A stretch of DNA of 49,507 nt, taken from positions 1 to 49,507 of the forward strand of contig JALSHM010000397.1 of NCBI GenBank assembly GCA_026982235.1, read 5' to 3'. Source of the stretch: Robiginitomaculum sp. Lineage in GTDB: Bacteria > Pseudomonadota > Alphaproteobacteria > Caulobacterales > Maricaulaceae. The notes under the pieces were generated by a model. It was not told the origin of the DNA and searched no databases. It worked only from the letters and a program-made list of their open reading frames with translations. The position numbers were made by a program, and so were the translations under genes. Of this stretch, positions 32,293 through 40,861 are shown piece after piece. Within the stretch, counting starts at the first letter, position 1, and each line of letters starts with the position of its first letter.

Positions 32293-34071
32293 CTAGGCCG
32301 CCTGTTTTCTCGGTGTGGGTTTGCGCTTGGCGAATAGTTTCGCGATGCGTTTCCAGTTCTGTGCGGGTGGGCAACCGCTTGCTTCGCGGTAATGGATGGC
32401 AGGAAATGCTGCCCATCTTGGGAGCCAATCTGGGCTTGCTTTATCAACGCCGTGACCTGCCATGCGGTTCTTGATGATTTGCTTTTGGCTCTTGGCCGTG
32501 TCGGTGATGCACCCTTGGGCGGTTGGTTTTCCTGCTATGTCAGCGACCATTTGATTGACCACGCCCTTGTCGCGCAAGATGTCAAAGAACGCTTCATCAG
32601 GTTGCCAATAACTTCCAAAATCCGCGCCCGTTAGAACGCCAACGGCTTCTACGGCTCCGCTATTGGTCGAGAGGGTTTCGGCCATACAAAACGTCATTAT
32701 CCGCAAGACCGATTTGTCATCTAAGTCGAGCAATGTAGCGAATACGGTGTTCAAGCTGAACATGCTTTCATAGCGGTGATAGATTTGGGTATCATCTTTC
32801 TTTAGTCCCAATAACCCTGCAATGACTTTGCGCTCTGCGGCAAGTTCCTGCTCGGCCTTGGAGTTTTCAACACTTAACTGCGTGGCTTCCTTTCTTGTGC
32901 ATTGTTCATCCTTAGTAACTTTCCAATGGCGTGAACCCGTAATCATATGAGCAACGGTCAAGCGCAAAGCCATCTTGGGGTGCTTAATCAGCGCCGCCCG
33001 TGCAATGGAATGGCGGTGCAAATTCATATACTCCGCCATCGGGCCTGACATTTCAGGGCGCGGTTTGGTGTCGGGCTTGCTATCTCCATTTTGCGTCTGG
33101 CGGTCTAGCCGCCGCGCTTCGGCTTCTGGCATAAAGCCCTCATGGAATATGACCTGTCCATCGTTCTTAACTTCGATATAGACATTGCCGCCTTGTTCCT
33201 TACTGCGCTCTACATGCTCCCATCCATAGAATGTTTGCCCTACATCACCGATAAACACGTTTTTCCAACCGTCTTTCTCGTATTGCTCCGCTTCCATTGC
33301 GACAATCGTATTCTGGCATGACCAGAATAGTTCGGGGTCGGCGAATTGCCCGTGTTCCCCGAATAGGTCTGTGATGATAGTGCCCTTATACTCCTCCATA
33401 GGGAATAAGGCTTTATCAGTGGTGATAAGACCGCCGCCTGATAGCCAAGCCTTTAACTGGTCACCTTGGGGCGCATAGTCGTCAGATTTGAAAATTTTGA
33501 GCCATGCCGTTTGTTGTTTCTTGCTCGCCATTGTCAGGGCGCGGATGGTGGCGGGGTTAATCTCTTCGTCCGTGTATAATTTACGCAGTTGCGGCAGTAA
33601 CGCGCCAAGCGCAAGCCGCTGTTTTACGGCACGTTCCGTAATGCCAAACACGGCGGCGATCTCGGCAATGCTCTCGCCTTTGTCCGCGAGTGTCTTAAAG
33701 GCTTCGTATTGCTCCATTTCTGTGGGCGCAAGGCGGGCGATATTTTCTAAGATACTGGCTTCTAGTCCCTCCGCATCGTCGTCCGCGTCCATAATACAGC
33801 ACGGCACGGGCGCAATCTTATCGCCATCATCTGCAATGGCTTTCAGGCAAAAATAGCGTCTGCGCCCTGCGATAATGCCGTAAGCGTTTTTATTATCCTT
33901 GGTCGGCTCTGGCCGTACCAAGAGCGGCTGACGAATACCGCGCTGTTTTACGCTCGGCAATATGTCCGATATATCGGGCGGTTTATTGCCCTTGGCCTTA
34001 TGGCGCATATTCAGTGTAGATATATGCAAATCGTCAAATGCGATATGTTTCAAGTCGAGTGGTTTAGTCAT
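32293..34071 (-). CDS. ParB/RepB/Spo0J family partition-like protein of ICEs
   Basis: A 592-residue ParB-domain protein. The ParB/Srx N-terminal domain covers about residues 5-125, with IRQPLLVRPEPT, IIAGRRRYFCLKAI and LEASILENIARLAPTEMEQY. A KorB-like helix-turn-helix follows (SIAEIAAVFGITERAVKQRL). The long remaining part is characteristic of ICE and plasmid ParB proteins of this class and has no assigned role. No ParA gene is next to it, so it may act in element maintenance or regulation, not classical partition. A good AGGAG site precedes the start. It is last in a transcript with ardA and two small genes. Confidence 0.9.
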   Translation of the reverse strand: MTKPLDLKHIAFDDLHISTLNMRHKAKGNKPPDISDILPSVKQRGIRQPLLVRPEPTKDNKNAYGIIAGRRRYFCLKAIADDGDKIAPVPCCIMDADDDAEGLEASILENIARLAPTEMEQYEAFKTLADKGESIAEIAAVFGITERAVKQRLALGALLPQLRKLYTDEEINPATIRALTMASKKQQTAWLKIFKSDDYAPQGDQLKAWLSGGGLITTDKALFPMEEYKGTIITDLFGEHGQFADPELFWSCQNTIVAMEAEQYEKDGWKNVFIGDVGQTFYGWEHVERSKEQGGNVYIEVKNDGQVIFHEGFMPEAEARRLDRQTQNGDSKPDTKPRPEMSGPMAEYMNLHRHSIARAALIKHPKMALRLTVAHMITGSRHWKVTKDEQCTRKEATQLSVENSKAEQELAAERKVIAGLLGLKKDDTQIYHRYESMFSLNTVFATLLDLDDKSVLRIMTFCMAETLSTNSGAVEAVGVLTGADFGSYWQPDEAFFDILRDKGVVNQMVADIAGKPTAQGCITDTAKSQKQIIKNRMAGHGVDKASPDWLPRWAAFPAIHYREASGCPPAQNWKRIAKLFAKRKPTPRKQAA

Positions 34072-34082
34072 GGCGTAGTCTC

Positions 34083-34334
34083 CTATTTTGCCGTTTTGGT
34101 TTTGGGTAGGGTTTGGGGTGAATTGATAAAATCTATTAGGTCGATTTGGGCGCGTCCGACTTCGTCAAACATGCCGATGTCGCACGGTTTTTGCTGTGCA
34201 TTCGGGTTCCGCTTTGGTGTCATAGGGTGGCATGTTCGGGCGGTAAGTTTCTCGCCAAGAGTGACGGGGCGCACACCGTTAATCAGGGTCTGCACTCCGA
34301 CTTCCGTCTGCTCGCATATGGGTTTGGCACTCAT
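34083..34334 (-). CDS. Small hypothetical protein next to ParB
   Basis: An 83-residue protein I cannot assign. The start at 34334 shares ATGA with the stop of the preceding gene, so they are coupled. It begins MSAKPICEQTEVGVQTLING and has a middle rich in Pro, Lys and Asn. Small genes at this place are usual between parB and ardA in such ICEs. Function unknown. Confidence 0.65.
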   Translation of the reverse strand: MSAKPICEQTEVGVQTLINGVRPVTLGEKLTARTCHPMTPKRNPNAQQKPCDIGMFDEVGRAQIDLIDFINSPQTLPKTKTAK

Positions 34335-34816
34335 GCCGCGCTTTCGCAAACACTCGCGCACAGCCGTTCCCGTGCTAGCTTTGCCGCGTCCAGTGCTTCG
34401 GATAGCAATTCATTTGCGACTTGGGATAAATAGGCATTATCACTATCGGGGTAATTGGCTTCAATTCCCCAAAGGCTTGCGGCGTGGTCTGTGAGTTCGG
34501 TGTCGTCTATGGTGACTGACAGGATAATGCCGCAATAAAACCATTCGTCATTTAGCCATGCCGCCATGACGGACTCGGCCTTGGCCTGTTGTTCCTCGCA
34601 CCGCTTGCGCCATCCATTTCCCGCGCCAATAAATCCTGCGGCATTCGGGTCTAGGCTCGGCCAAAATCCGTCTTGGCGTTCGTCGGGTTTATCGGGGCTT
34701 TCGTCGTGGGCAATTCTTGCGGTAACGGTATAATCGCCAACGTCCACGCTTATGCTATCGCCAAGGCAGACATATGGCAAAAACTGCTCGCTAAATTCTG
34801 GTTCTCGCGCTTCCAT
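34331..34816 (-). CDS. Conserved hypothetical protein of the ardA-parB block
   Basis: A 161-residue acidic protein of a type repeatedly seen next to ardA on alphaproteobacterial ICEs and plasmids. It has the motifs TARIAHDESPDKPDERQDGF, WPSLDPNAAGFIG and LWGIEANYPDSDNAYLSQVA. Its high negative charge is reminiscent of DNA-mimic antirestriction proteins, but that is only a suggestion. It follows ardA by one base and overlaps the next gene by four. Confidence 0.75.
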   Translation of the reverse strand: MEAREPEFSEQFLPYVCLGDSISVDVGDYTVTARIAHDESPDKPDERQDGFWPSLDPNAAGFIGAGNGWRKRCEEQQAKAESVMAAWLNDEWFYCGIILSVTIDDTELTDHAASLWGIEANYPDSDNAYLSQVANELLSEALDAAKLARERLCASVCESAA

Positions 34817-34817
34817 C

Positions 34818-35417
34818 TTAGCTATTCCAGAAAACGTGAATTTCTTTATAGCCTGTCTCTATAGAGAATATGTCGCCGCTTAATTCCATGTCACGCGCCA
34901 TAGATTTATAGTCGATATAGTATTTTAGGGTTTTGGGAATCTCGGTGGTGGACTCGGTGAGTTCCTCGGCAAAGTCTGCTAAGCTTTCATACTCGCCGTT
35001 ATAGCGCTCAAGGGCGGATTCTGCGTCCTTGACATGCCCTTTGGGTGCAATATCGCCGCCATAGTTTTCCAGTAACTTGCCGCCAAAGCCTGAACAGTTT
35101 TCCAAAAACTCGGCAATCTCAACCACACGGGCAAAGCTGTCATATTCGTTTATGGTTACACCATCGAAATTCTCGTAATCGTGAATTGCCCATTCCTCGG
35201 CATCGGGGATGGGGGATGATTTAAGGATGGCGCGAACTGCGTCCTGAATACTGTCCTCGTCCTCAACGTCTATCCAAGAGCCGTGCAAGTGGCCGTTATT
35301 GTAGGCGGCAAGGCAAGCCACATAGATTCTAGGGGTGTCGGGGTCTAGCACGAAAGGTGCGGTTAAATTCCCTGTAGGTTGGGCTTGGCTCGGTGTTGCG
35401 GTTCTAGGTTCGGTCAT
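34818..35417 (-). CDS. ardA: ArdA antirestriction protein
   Basis: A 199-residue ArdA protein, a DNA mimic that blocks type I restriction enzymes when the element enters a new host. The start is the ATG at 35417, behind GGAG at eight bases. The family opening PRIYVACLAAYNNGHLHGSW, the acidic surface (DVEDEDSIQDAV), the LADFAEEL antirestriction-type motif and the C-terminal KYYIDYKSMARDMELSGDIF are all present. It is first in the ardA-hypothetical-hypothetical-parB transcript, and a large inverted repeat sits upstream. Confidence 0.93.
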   Translation of the reverse strand: MTEPRTATPSQAQPTGNLTAPFVLDPDTPRIYVACLAAYNNGHLHGSWIDVEDEDSIQDAVRAILKSSPIPDAEEWAIHDYENFDGVTINEYDSFARVVEIAEFLENCSGFGGKLLENYGGDIAPKGHVKDAESALERYNGEYESLADFAEELTESTTEIPKTLKYYIDYKSMARDMELSGDIFSIETGYKEIHVFWNS

Positions 35418-35462
35418 GGGGCAGTCTCCTCTTTTTTCTCCGCACCAGCCTCCGCCGGAAGG

Positions 35463-35617
35463 GCGGGGATGGGCGGCTAAGAGGCCCGCCAGCAGGGCGC
35501 ACAAGGGTGCGGGGCAAGGGTTTTGGTAGGCAGACCAAGACAAATTATATGCATATAAAGCCAAAGCCCTTGCGCCGTGACCGCGCCCTGCTATCAGGGC
35601 CGCCCGCCCATCCCCGC
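35463..35617. repeat. Large imperfect inverted repeat upstream of ardA with palindromic AT core
   Basis: The left arm (35463-35526) and right arm (35561-35617) are inverted copies sharing GCGGGGATGGGCGG, AGCAGGGCGC and GCAAGGG(C/T)TTTGG blocks. Between them lies an AT-rich core with the perfect 14-base palindrome TTATATGCATATAA (35545-35558). As single-stranded DNA this would fold into one long hairpin. Antirestriction genes on conjugative plasmids can be driven by promoters formed in such single-stranded folds, which suggests but does not prove that role. It also marks the border between the ICE-type genes and the T2SS operon. Confidence 0.75.
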
Positions 35618-35705
35618 ACTTTCGAAGGAGGCGTTCATGATGTGGGGATTTAAACAAAGAAAGAATTCAATCGCCAAAATACATGGATGTGCTATAACGT
35701 GAATC

Positions 35706-37265
35706 ATGTCCGATGAAATTAAAAAATTTGAACAATTTTGGGATGTTTTATCCCGGGCTGGTATTGATGAGCGGGCGCGGGTGCGGGCGGAGCGGTTGGT
35801 TGCCAAGACCGGGGAGGCAATTCCTGTTGTTATCGCTGAATTGGGGTTAGCGTCTGATGCGGTTGTTGTTGATGCGTTTTGCGAAGTTACAGGTTTACTA
35901 AAAACGGATGTTACGCAAATCTCTGATAACTCTATTTTGGAGGACACTATCAGCACAGAGTATTTGCGTTCTCACAGAGTTTTACCTTTGTCGCAGAATG
36001 AGAGTGTGCTTGATGTCGCGATAATTGATCCATTTGATCTGGATGCCATCACGGCTTTGGAGTTTGCTTGTAAGGTTAAAGTATCACCGTCAATCATGAC
36101 GCTCACGGATTGGCGGGCGGCCTTTGACCAGTTGTATGGACGACAGGATGATATCGATGAAACCGAAGCAGCGTTGACGGGAGCGGGTTGGGCCGATGAT
36201 ACGCAGCGATTGAAGGATTTATCCAATGAAGCACCTATTGTGCGTATGGTTGATCGGTTGTTGACGGATGCTGTGGATAAGGGAGCTACTGATATACATG
36301 TGGAGCCTGCTCCAAACATTACCCGCATCCGTGTTCGCATAGACGGGGCATTGCAAGCTTTGCCAGACGAAGCACCTGAACTTGCCGCGTTGTTGGTCTC
36401 GCGGGTTAAGGTGCTCTGCGATATGGATGTGGCTGATAGGCGCCGCCCGCAAGATGGCCGGACATCTGTTGCCGTGCGTGGTCGTCCAATCGACCTACGG
36501 GTCTCTACAGTGCCAACGGCTTACGGAGAGAGTATGGCTATACGGATATTGGACCGCGCTGCCTCTATGCTGTATTTAAGCAAACTCGGATTTTCTGATT
36601 ATGACCGGGAATTGATAGAGACCGTATTAATAACTCCCAAGGGCATTTTTCTGGTCACCGGGCCGACGGGTTCTGGTAAGACAACTACGCTCTATGCAGC
36701 ACTGAATAAACTACGGCAGACCCAACGCAAGATACTAACGGTGGAAGACCCGATCGAGTATTTCTTTGAAGATGTAAATCAGGTGCAGGTCAACGAAGCG
36801 GCGGGTGTTACCTTTGCCACGACTTTACGCTCATTCCTACGTCAAGACCCGGATATACTAATGGTCGGCGAAATACGCGACGGAGAAACTGCGCGTATCG
36901 CTGTGCAGGCGGCGCTAACCGGGCATTTGGTATTATCCACTCTGCATACCAATGATGCCGTCTCGTCCATTGCACGGCTCAAGGACATGGGGGTTGAAGA
37001 CTACCTCATCGCGGCAACACTAAGCGGTGTCACGGCACAAAGACTTGTGCGCAAGAAAAGCGGAACAGGCCGCACTGTTATTGCTGAAAGTTTTCTCTGT
37101 ACACCAGAGATAACCAAAGCCATCAGATCAGGTGCTCCCGAAGATGAAATTGTCAAACTCGCGAGCAAACAAGGCATGGTATCTCTACGGCAAGACGGAG
37201 AAGCCAAAGCAAAAGCCGGACTGGTCAATCTTGATGATGTTTATATTGCTACAGGGCAGAACTAA
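35706..37265 (+). CDS. gspE: GspE, type II secretion ATPase
   Basis: A 519-residue cytoplasmic ATPase powering pseudopilus assembly. The N-terminal N1E/N2E parts (about 1-150) are followed by the ATPase with Walker A LVTGPTGSGKTTTLYAAL, the Asp box TVEDPIEYFFEDVNQVQV and Walker B RQDPDILMVGEIRD. HxH-type LSTLHTNDAVSSIARL is also present. Unusually, the tetracysteine zinc region that normally follows QRLVRK is missing; the chain passes directly through KKSGTGRTVIAESFL. No clear ribosome site precedes the ATG. TATAAC at 35693-35698 may be a -10 box very near the start. It heads the operon and overlaps gspF by one base. Confidence 0.95.
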   Translation: MSDEIKKFEQFWDVLSRAGIDERARVRAERLVAKTGEAIPVVIAELGLASDAVVVDAFCEVTGLLKTDVTQISDNSILEDTISTEYLRSHRVLPLSQNESVLDVAIIDPFDLDAITALEFACKVKVSPSIMTLTDWRAAFDQLYGRQDDIDETEAALTGAGWADDTQRLKDLSNEAPIVRMVDRLLTDAVDKGATDIHVEPAPNITRIRVRIDGALQALPDEAPELAALLVSRVKVLCDMDVADRRRPQDGRTSVAVRGRPIDLRVSTVPTAYGESMAIRILDRAASMLYLSKLGFSDYDRELIETVLITPKGIFLVTGPTGSGKTTTLYAALNKLRQTQRKILTVEDPIEYFFEDVNQVQVNEAAGVTFATTLRSFLRQDPDILMVGEIRDGETARIAVQAALTGHLVLSTLHTNDAVSSIARLKDMGVEDYLIAATLSGVTAQRLVRKKSGTGRTVIAESFLCTPEITKAIRSGAPEDEIVKLASKQGMVSLRQDGEAKAKAGLVNLDDVYIATGQN

Positions 37266-38479
37266 TGACCAAGTTTAGCTACAAGGTACAGGGCGCGGAC
37301 GGGCGGGCACAATCCGGTATTGTTGAAGCTGCCAGCAAATCTGGGGCGCTGGAGGTTTTGCTTTCGCGGGGGCAGACGCCTTTGCGGTTACATGCGGTTG
37401 GAGATAAGTCTGAATTTCAAAACTGGTTTAAACCTGCACCCAAGGAGTTCAGCGTTAAGGATGCGGCGGAGTTTTCGGGGGATTTATCACGGTTGCTCAG
37501 TTCGGGGTTTTCTTTGCATCAGGCTTTGCAAATGACTGCGGTTTCGGCGGGCTCCAAACCTGCTCGCGCTTTGGCAGAAAAGTGCGCAGAGCAAGTGCAA
37601 AAAGGCGGCAGTTTACACAGTGTATTAGTCAAAGAAACTTCCGGTCCGGCATTGGCATTGGCTGGGCTGGTACAGGCTGGAGAAACCACCGGGCATTTGG
37701 AAAAAGTGCTGCAGGATGCGTCGGGCAGTTTTGGTGCCAGTGCCGAGTTTAAAGAAAAACTGGGTTCGGCTTTGATCTATCCGGCAATTATTATGTTTAT
37801 GATTTCGCTGACTTTGCTCATATTTTTTACGATGGTGTTGCCGCGTCTCCGGCCATTATTTGAGGATGTAGGTGATAGGCTACCGGCTATGACCAAAGTC
37901 TTACTAGGCTTTGGTGATTTTTGCGAAAATTGGGGGCCGTGGCTGGCTTTGGGCTTGGTTATGTTGCTGATTGGTATGCGTGTGCGGCCAGGGCTGAGAC
38001 AGAAAATAAAACATTTTTTTGACAGTATCTTGTTAGGTCGGCTTGGTATGGGTGCCCCTAAATTGGCTGGGTTTGCCGCCTATGCCCGCACGCTAGGCCT
38101 GTTGGTCAATTCGGGTGTGCCGTTACCCGCCGCTAATTCTGTTGCCGCCGGGGCTGTGGCTAATCTGGTGTTAAGTGAGAAATTTGAAAGTCTGACATCT
38201 CCACTTCGCGGCGGTGAAAATCTATCAAAATTATTGGGAAAACTTTCAGAAGCCCCGGAGCTGTTGGTACGAATGGCGGTGATTGGTGAACGCTCAGGTA
38301 AGCTAGGTCCGGCGCTGACCGACGCAGCAGGCATTTTGGAACGCTCTGCCCGTACTCGTATGGAGCGGTTGATGGCCGCGCTTACACCAGCAATTACAAT
38401 AATATTGGGTATTATTGTTGCGCTGGTTGTCGGGGCGTTATTCTTGGGCTTGGCGAGTTTAACCGAGATTGATGTATGA
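37265..38479 (+). CDS. gspF: GspF, inner-membrane platform protein
   Basis: A 404-residue polytopic protein that couples GspE to pseudopilus growth. It has two repeated cytoplasmic T2SSF domains (about 70-190 and 275-390), separated by membrane helices at about 170-195 and 220-240, and a last helix at about 375-400 (TIILGIIVALVVGALFLGL). Family motifs are DLSRLLSSGFSLHQAL and GLLVNSGVPLPAAN. It is coupled to gspE (stop/start overlap) and overlaps gspH by four bases. Confidence 0.94.
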   Translation: MTKFSYKVQGADGRAQSGIVEAASKSGALEVLLSRGQTPLRLHAVGDKSEFQNWFKPAPKEFSVKDAAEFSGDLSRLLSSGFSLHQALQMTAVSAGSKPARALAEKCAEQVQKGGSLHSVLVKETSGPALALAGLVQAGETTGHLEKVLQDASGSFGASAEFKEKLGSALIYPAIIMFMISLTLLIFFTMVLPRLRPLFEDVGDRLPAMTKVLLGFGDFCENWGPWLALGLVMLLIGMRVRPGLRQKIKHFFDSILLGRLGMGAPKLAGFAAYARTLGLLVNSGVPLPAANSVAAGAVANLVLSEKFESLTSPLRGGENLSKLLGKLSEAPELLVRMAVIGERSGKLGPALTDAAGILERSARTRMERLMAALTPAITIILGIIVALVVGALFLGLASLTEIDV

Positions 38480-38940
38480 TGCTAAGCAAACAGGCTGGAT
38501 ATACTTTGACCGAATTACTTGTGGTTCTTATGTTGTTAACCTTGATGACCGCTATCGGGCCGGTGGCTCTACAAAAGTTATTACCCGGCATGGCGGTAAA
38601 TAGTGCGGCCCAAACACTACAAGCAGATTTGCAAACCCTACGCGTCCGTAGCTTGACTTCGGGGAGTATGGGCGAATTACGCATTGAGAAAAATGGGCGA
38701 GGCTATATACTGCTGGTTGCAGAGCAAATAATACGGCGTCGCAGCTTGGGGAATGCAGTTCGTATTCGCAGTGTGGATGGTGAAGAATATGGCAACGAGG
38801 ACAGCATTATTACGGCAGATGCAAGTGGGAGGTTATCCGGCTTGTCATTACGCGTTGAGCGCGGTAAACGTGTCAAATCTATTCAGATTAACCCTGTATT
38901 CGGGACGGCAGAAATTGTAAGTGCTTATGTGGAGCAATAA
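38476..38940 (+). CDS. gspH: GspH, minor pseudopilin
   Basis: A 154-residue minor pseudopilin. The prepilin signal is short (MMLSKQAG) with cleavage before YTLTELLVVLMLL; Glu at +5 is present. The globular part begins after about residue 35. It lies second after gspF, where gspH is usual in this class of operon, and has a C-terminal beta-rich GspH-like section (SGRLSGLSLRVERG). It requires a prepilin peptidase, for which no gene is in this window. Confidence 0.85.
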   Translation: MMLSKQAGYTLTELLVVLMLLTLMTAIGPVALQKLLPGMAVNSAAQTLQADLQTLRVRSLTSGSMGELRIEKNGRGYILLVAEQIIRRRSLGNAVRIRSVDGEEYGNEDSIITADASGRLSGLSLRVERGKRVKSIQINPVFGTAEIVSAYVEQ

Positions 38941-39337
38941 ACCAGATTATTATAAAAAAGCCGGGAATCAGGAAAATGGCTTTATTCTCAGCGAAATTCT
39001 TGTGGCCATGGTAGTATTGGCGATTGCGGCTATCGGCTTTTTACAAACCATACAATTTGCAGCAAGCAGAATGCATAATTCAAAGGTAAGTCATACGCAA
39101 ACGGTCTTTGCACTCTCACTTATGGAAGATGCAATTGAACGGGATTTGTATGATAAAGAAGGTGGGGAGGGCGTTGACAAAAAAACCAAGCTCAATTGGC
39201 GTGTTGTCGTTGTTCCGGATAAAAACCGTCAATCACAAAGCTCGGAACAACCAAGCCTAAAAACAGTCAGTGTCGAAGTGTGGAAAACGGAAACTCGTAA
39301 GTTAAAACTCACCAGTATGAAATGGTCGGGGCGTTAG
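38927..39337 (+). CDS. gspI: GspI, minor pseudopilin
   Basis: A 136-residue minor pseudopilin. The leader (MWSNKPDYYKKAGNQENG) ends before FILSEILVAMVVLAIAAIGF, with Glu at +5. I start at the ATG at 38927, inside the end of gspH; a GTG six bases earlier is also in frame. GspI, J and K form the tip complex of the pseudopilus. The gene is followed within one base by gspJ. Confidence 0.85.
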   Translation: MWSNKPDYYKKAGNQENGFILSEILVAMVVLAIAAIGFLQTIQFAASRMHNSKVSHTQTVFALSLMEDAIERDLYDKEGGEGVDKKTKLNWRVVVVPDKNRQSQSSEQPSLKTVSVEVWKTETRKLKLTSMKWSGR

Positions 39338-39338
39338 T

Positions 39339-39884
39339 ATGAGCGCCGGGTTTACATTAACAGAGGTGCTTGTGGCGCTCATGATCTTGGGGGCAACGGC
39401 AGGAACAATGAGTACGACTATGGGGACGGCGTTTAAATCTTACGAGCGACTTGATAGCAGTTCATCTGATTTACGCAAACAATCCAAGCTCAAACAAGTT
39501 ATGGCAGAAGTGTCAGGCCGGTATTGGCTCGCGGACGGTAAAGTCAAAGAAAAGAAACTAACCGAAATTCCTGTGAACGGGCCGTATTTTTGCAAGTTAG
39601 CCATTGAAGAAAAGCAAGCTGATATTTGGGGTCTTTATGCCATAAGTGAAAGCGGTGAGAAAACGCAAATAATAGCGTCTAAAACAGAATTGCGCTTTAG
39701 AGCGATTGGTCAGCGCAGAAAATTGGGTGTGACCCGGAACACCCCTTATGATTATCACACCTTGATATTGGAGCAATTAGAAGATAGCTTGGTCAGTGAG
39801 TGGAACCCCATCATATCTGTAGCGTTAAAGGTAGATGCCGACCCCGCCTGCCGATTTGATATTGTGGGGCTTCAATGTCGATAA
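39339..39884 (+). CDS. gspJ: GspJ, minor pseudopilin
   Basis: A 181-residue minor pseudopilin with a very short leader (MSAG) before FTLTEVLVALMILGATAG, with Glu at +5. The globular domain ends in a cysteine pair (PACRFDIVGLQC). It is placed between gspI and gspL as in canonical operons. Overlap with gspL is ten bases. Confidence 0.85.
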   Translation: MSAGFTLTEVLVALMILGATAGTMSTTMGTAFKSYERLDSSSSDLRKQSKLKQVMAEVSGRYWLADGKVKEKKLTEIPVNGPYFCKLAIEEKQADIWGLYAISESGEKTQIIASKTELRFRAIGQRRKLGVTRNTPYDYHTLILEQLEDSLVSEWNPIISVALKVDADPACRFDIVGLQCR

Positions 39885-40861
39885 CTAATGAGTTGGTAGA
39901 AAAAAACTTGGAACGATATATAAGTAATGGAACATTACTTGGTGACGGCTTAGATATTGTTGCTAGGTTTGGGAAATCTCTTTCGAAGGCATTCGGATGG
40001 AACAGCGCCAATGCTATAGGCATAATTTATGCTGAGCCGCCAATCGATTTGCTTGAACAGAAATTGACTTTGAATGTAACAACCCGTGCAAGTGCAAAGC
40101 GCGCCGCAAATTTAATGATAACAAGGCTGTCGCCGCTCCATGAAGATCAAATTGAATGGGATATTGTTGGTCCCCATACTTCGCTAGATAACGGCGTTGA
40201 TAACACCGAAAATGTTGGTGCCCAAATAGTGAATACGAAGAAACAATATACGCTCGGGATTGTCCGCAAAACAGATTTGGAAAATTGGGATAGATTACAA
40301 ACACAGCACAGTTCGTTAAAAACCATCGGGCGTAGCGGCGATGTATACCAGTTTATCAGTACCCTTAGTCGTCAAACCAAACGTAAGCAAACTCTGTTAG
40401 GTATATTGGCATTTATGGCCTGCTATATTGGTTTGTTGTGGGGTATGGCGCAGTGGGCCAGCCGACCTGTAAGAATTGCGAACCATTGGCAAGAACAAAC
40501 TCGCACTATCCGATTAGACATCCAGAATATGCGTATAGAATTGAAGAAAAATAAAGCCCGCTCAATATTGATGGAAAGTTATCAATCAAGTTCGCACCGA
40601 GTAAATTTGTTAGATATCCTTGCCATCACGGCACAAACCATGCCGGACGGCGGTTGGATACGTGAAATAAACTTATCTGCAAACCAAATAAAGATAAGCG
40701 GGACGTCTGATAATCCGTCCAAGCTTGCTGTGCAAATGGAAGCCAAGCCATTTATTGGACAAGTGCAATTGGGTGCAGTATCCGCAGATCGTTCCAGTGG
40801 ATTGCAGAGGTTTACCCTGACGATTATCCTCGCTGACAATTTGGCGAGGGAAAAACCATGA
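39875..40861 (+). CDS. gspL: GspL-like inner-membrane assembly protein
   Basis: A 328-residue single-pass protein. The N-terminal 170 residues are cytoplasmic, followed by a membrane helix at about 173-195 (LLGILAFMACYIGLLWGMA). A periplasmic ferredoxin-like/PilN-like domain then carries the family pattern LLDILAITAQTMPDGGWIREI and NQIKISGTSDNPSKLAVQ. GspL recruits GspE and pairs with GspM. The cytoplasmic part is not easily recognised as the actin-like fold by eye. Overlaps gspM by four bases. Confidence 0.8.
   Translation: MSITNELVEKNLERYISNGTLLGDGLDIVARFGKSLSKAFGWNSANAIGIIYAEPPIDLLEQKLTLNVTTRASAKRAANLMITRLSPLHEDQIEWDIVGPHTSLDNGVDNTENVGAQIVNTKKQYTLGIVRKTDLENWDRLQTQHSSLKTIGRSGDVYQFISTLSRQTKRKQTLLGILAFMACYIGLLWGMAQWASRPVRIANHWQEQTRTIRLDIQNMRIELKKNKARSILMESYQSSSHRVNLLDILAITAQTMPDGGWIREINLSANQIKISGTSDNPSKLAVQMEAKPFIGQVQLGAVSADRSSGLQRFTLTIILADNLAREKP

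Noticed and set aside
32151..32447. Overlapping minus-strand frames after parB
   Set aside because: They cross the parB end and the terminator hairpin in other frames; no support as genes.
35594..35956. A minus-strand frame covering the foldback and gspE start
   Set aside because: Antisense to gspE and the inverted repeat; no ribosome site or family match.
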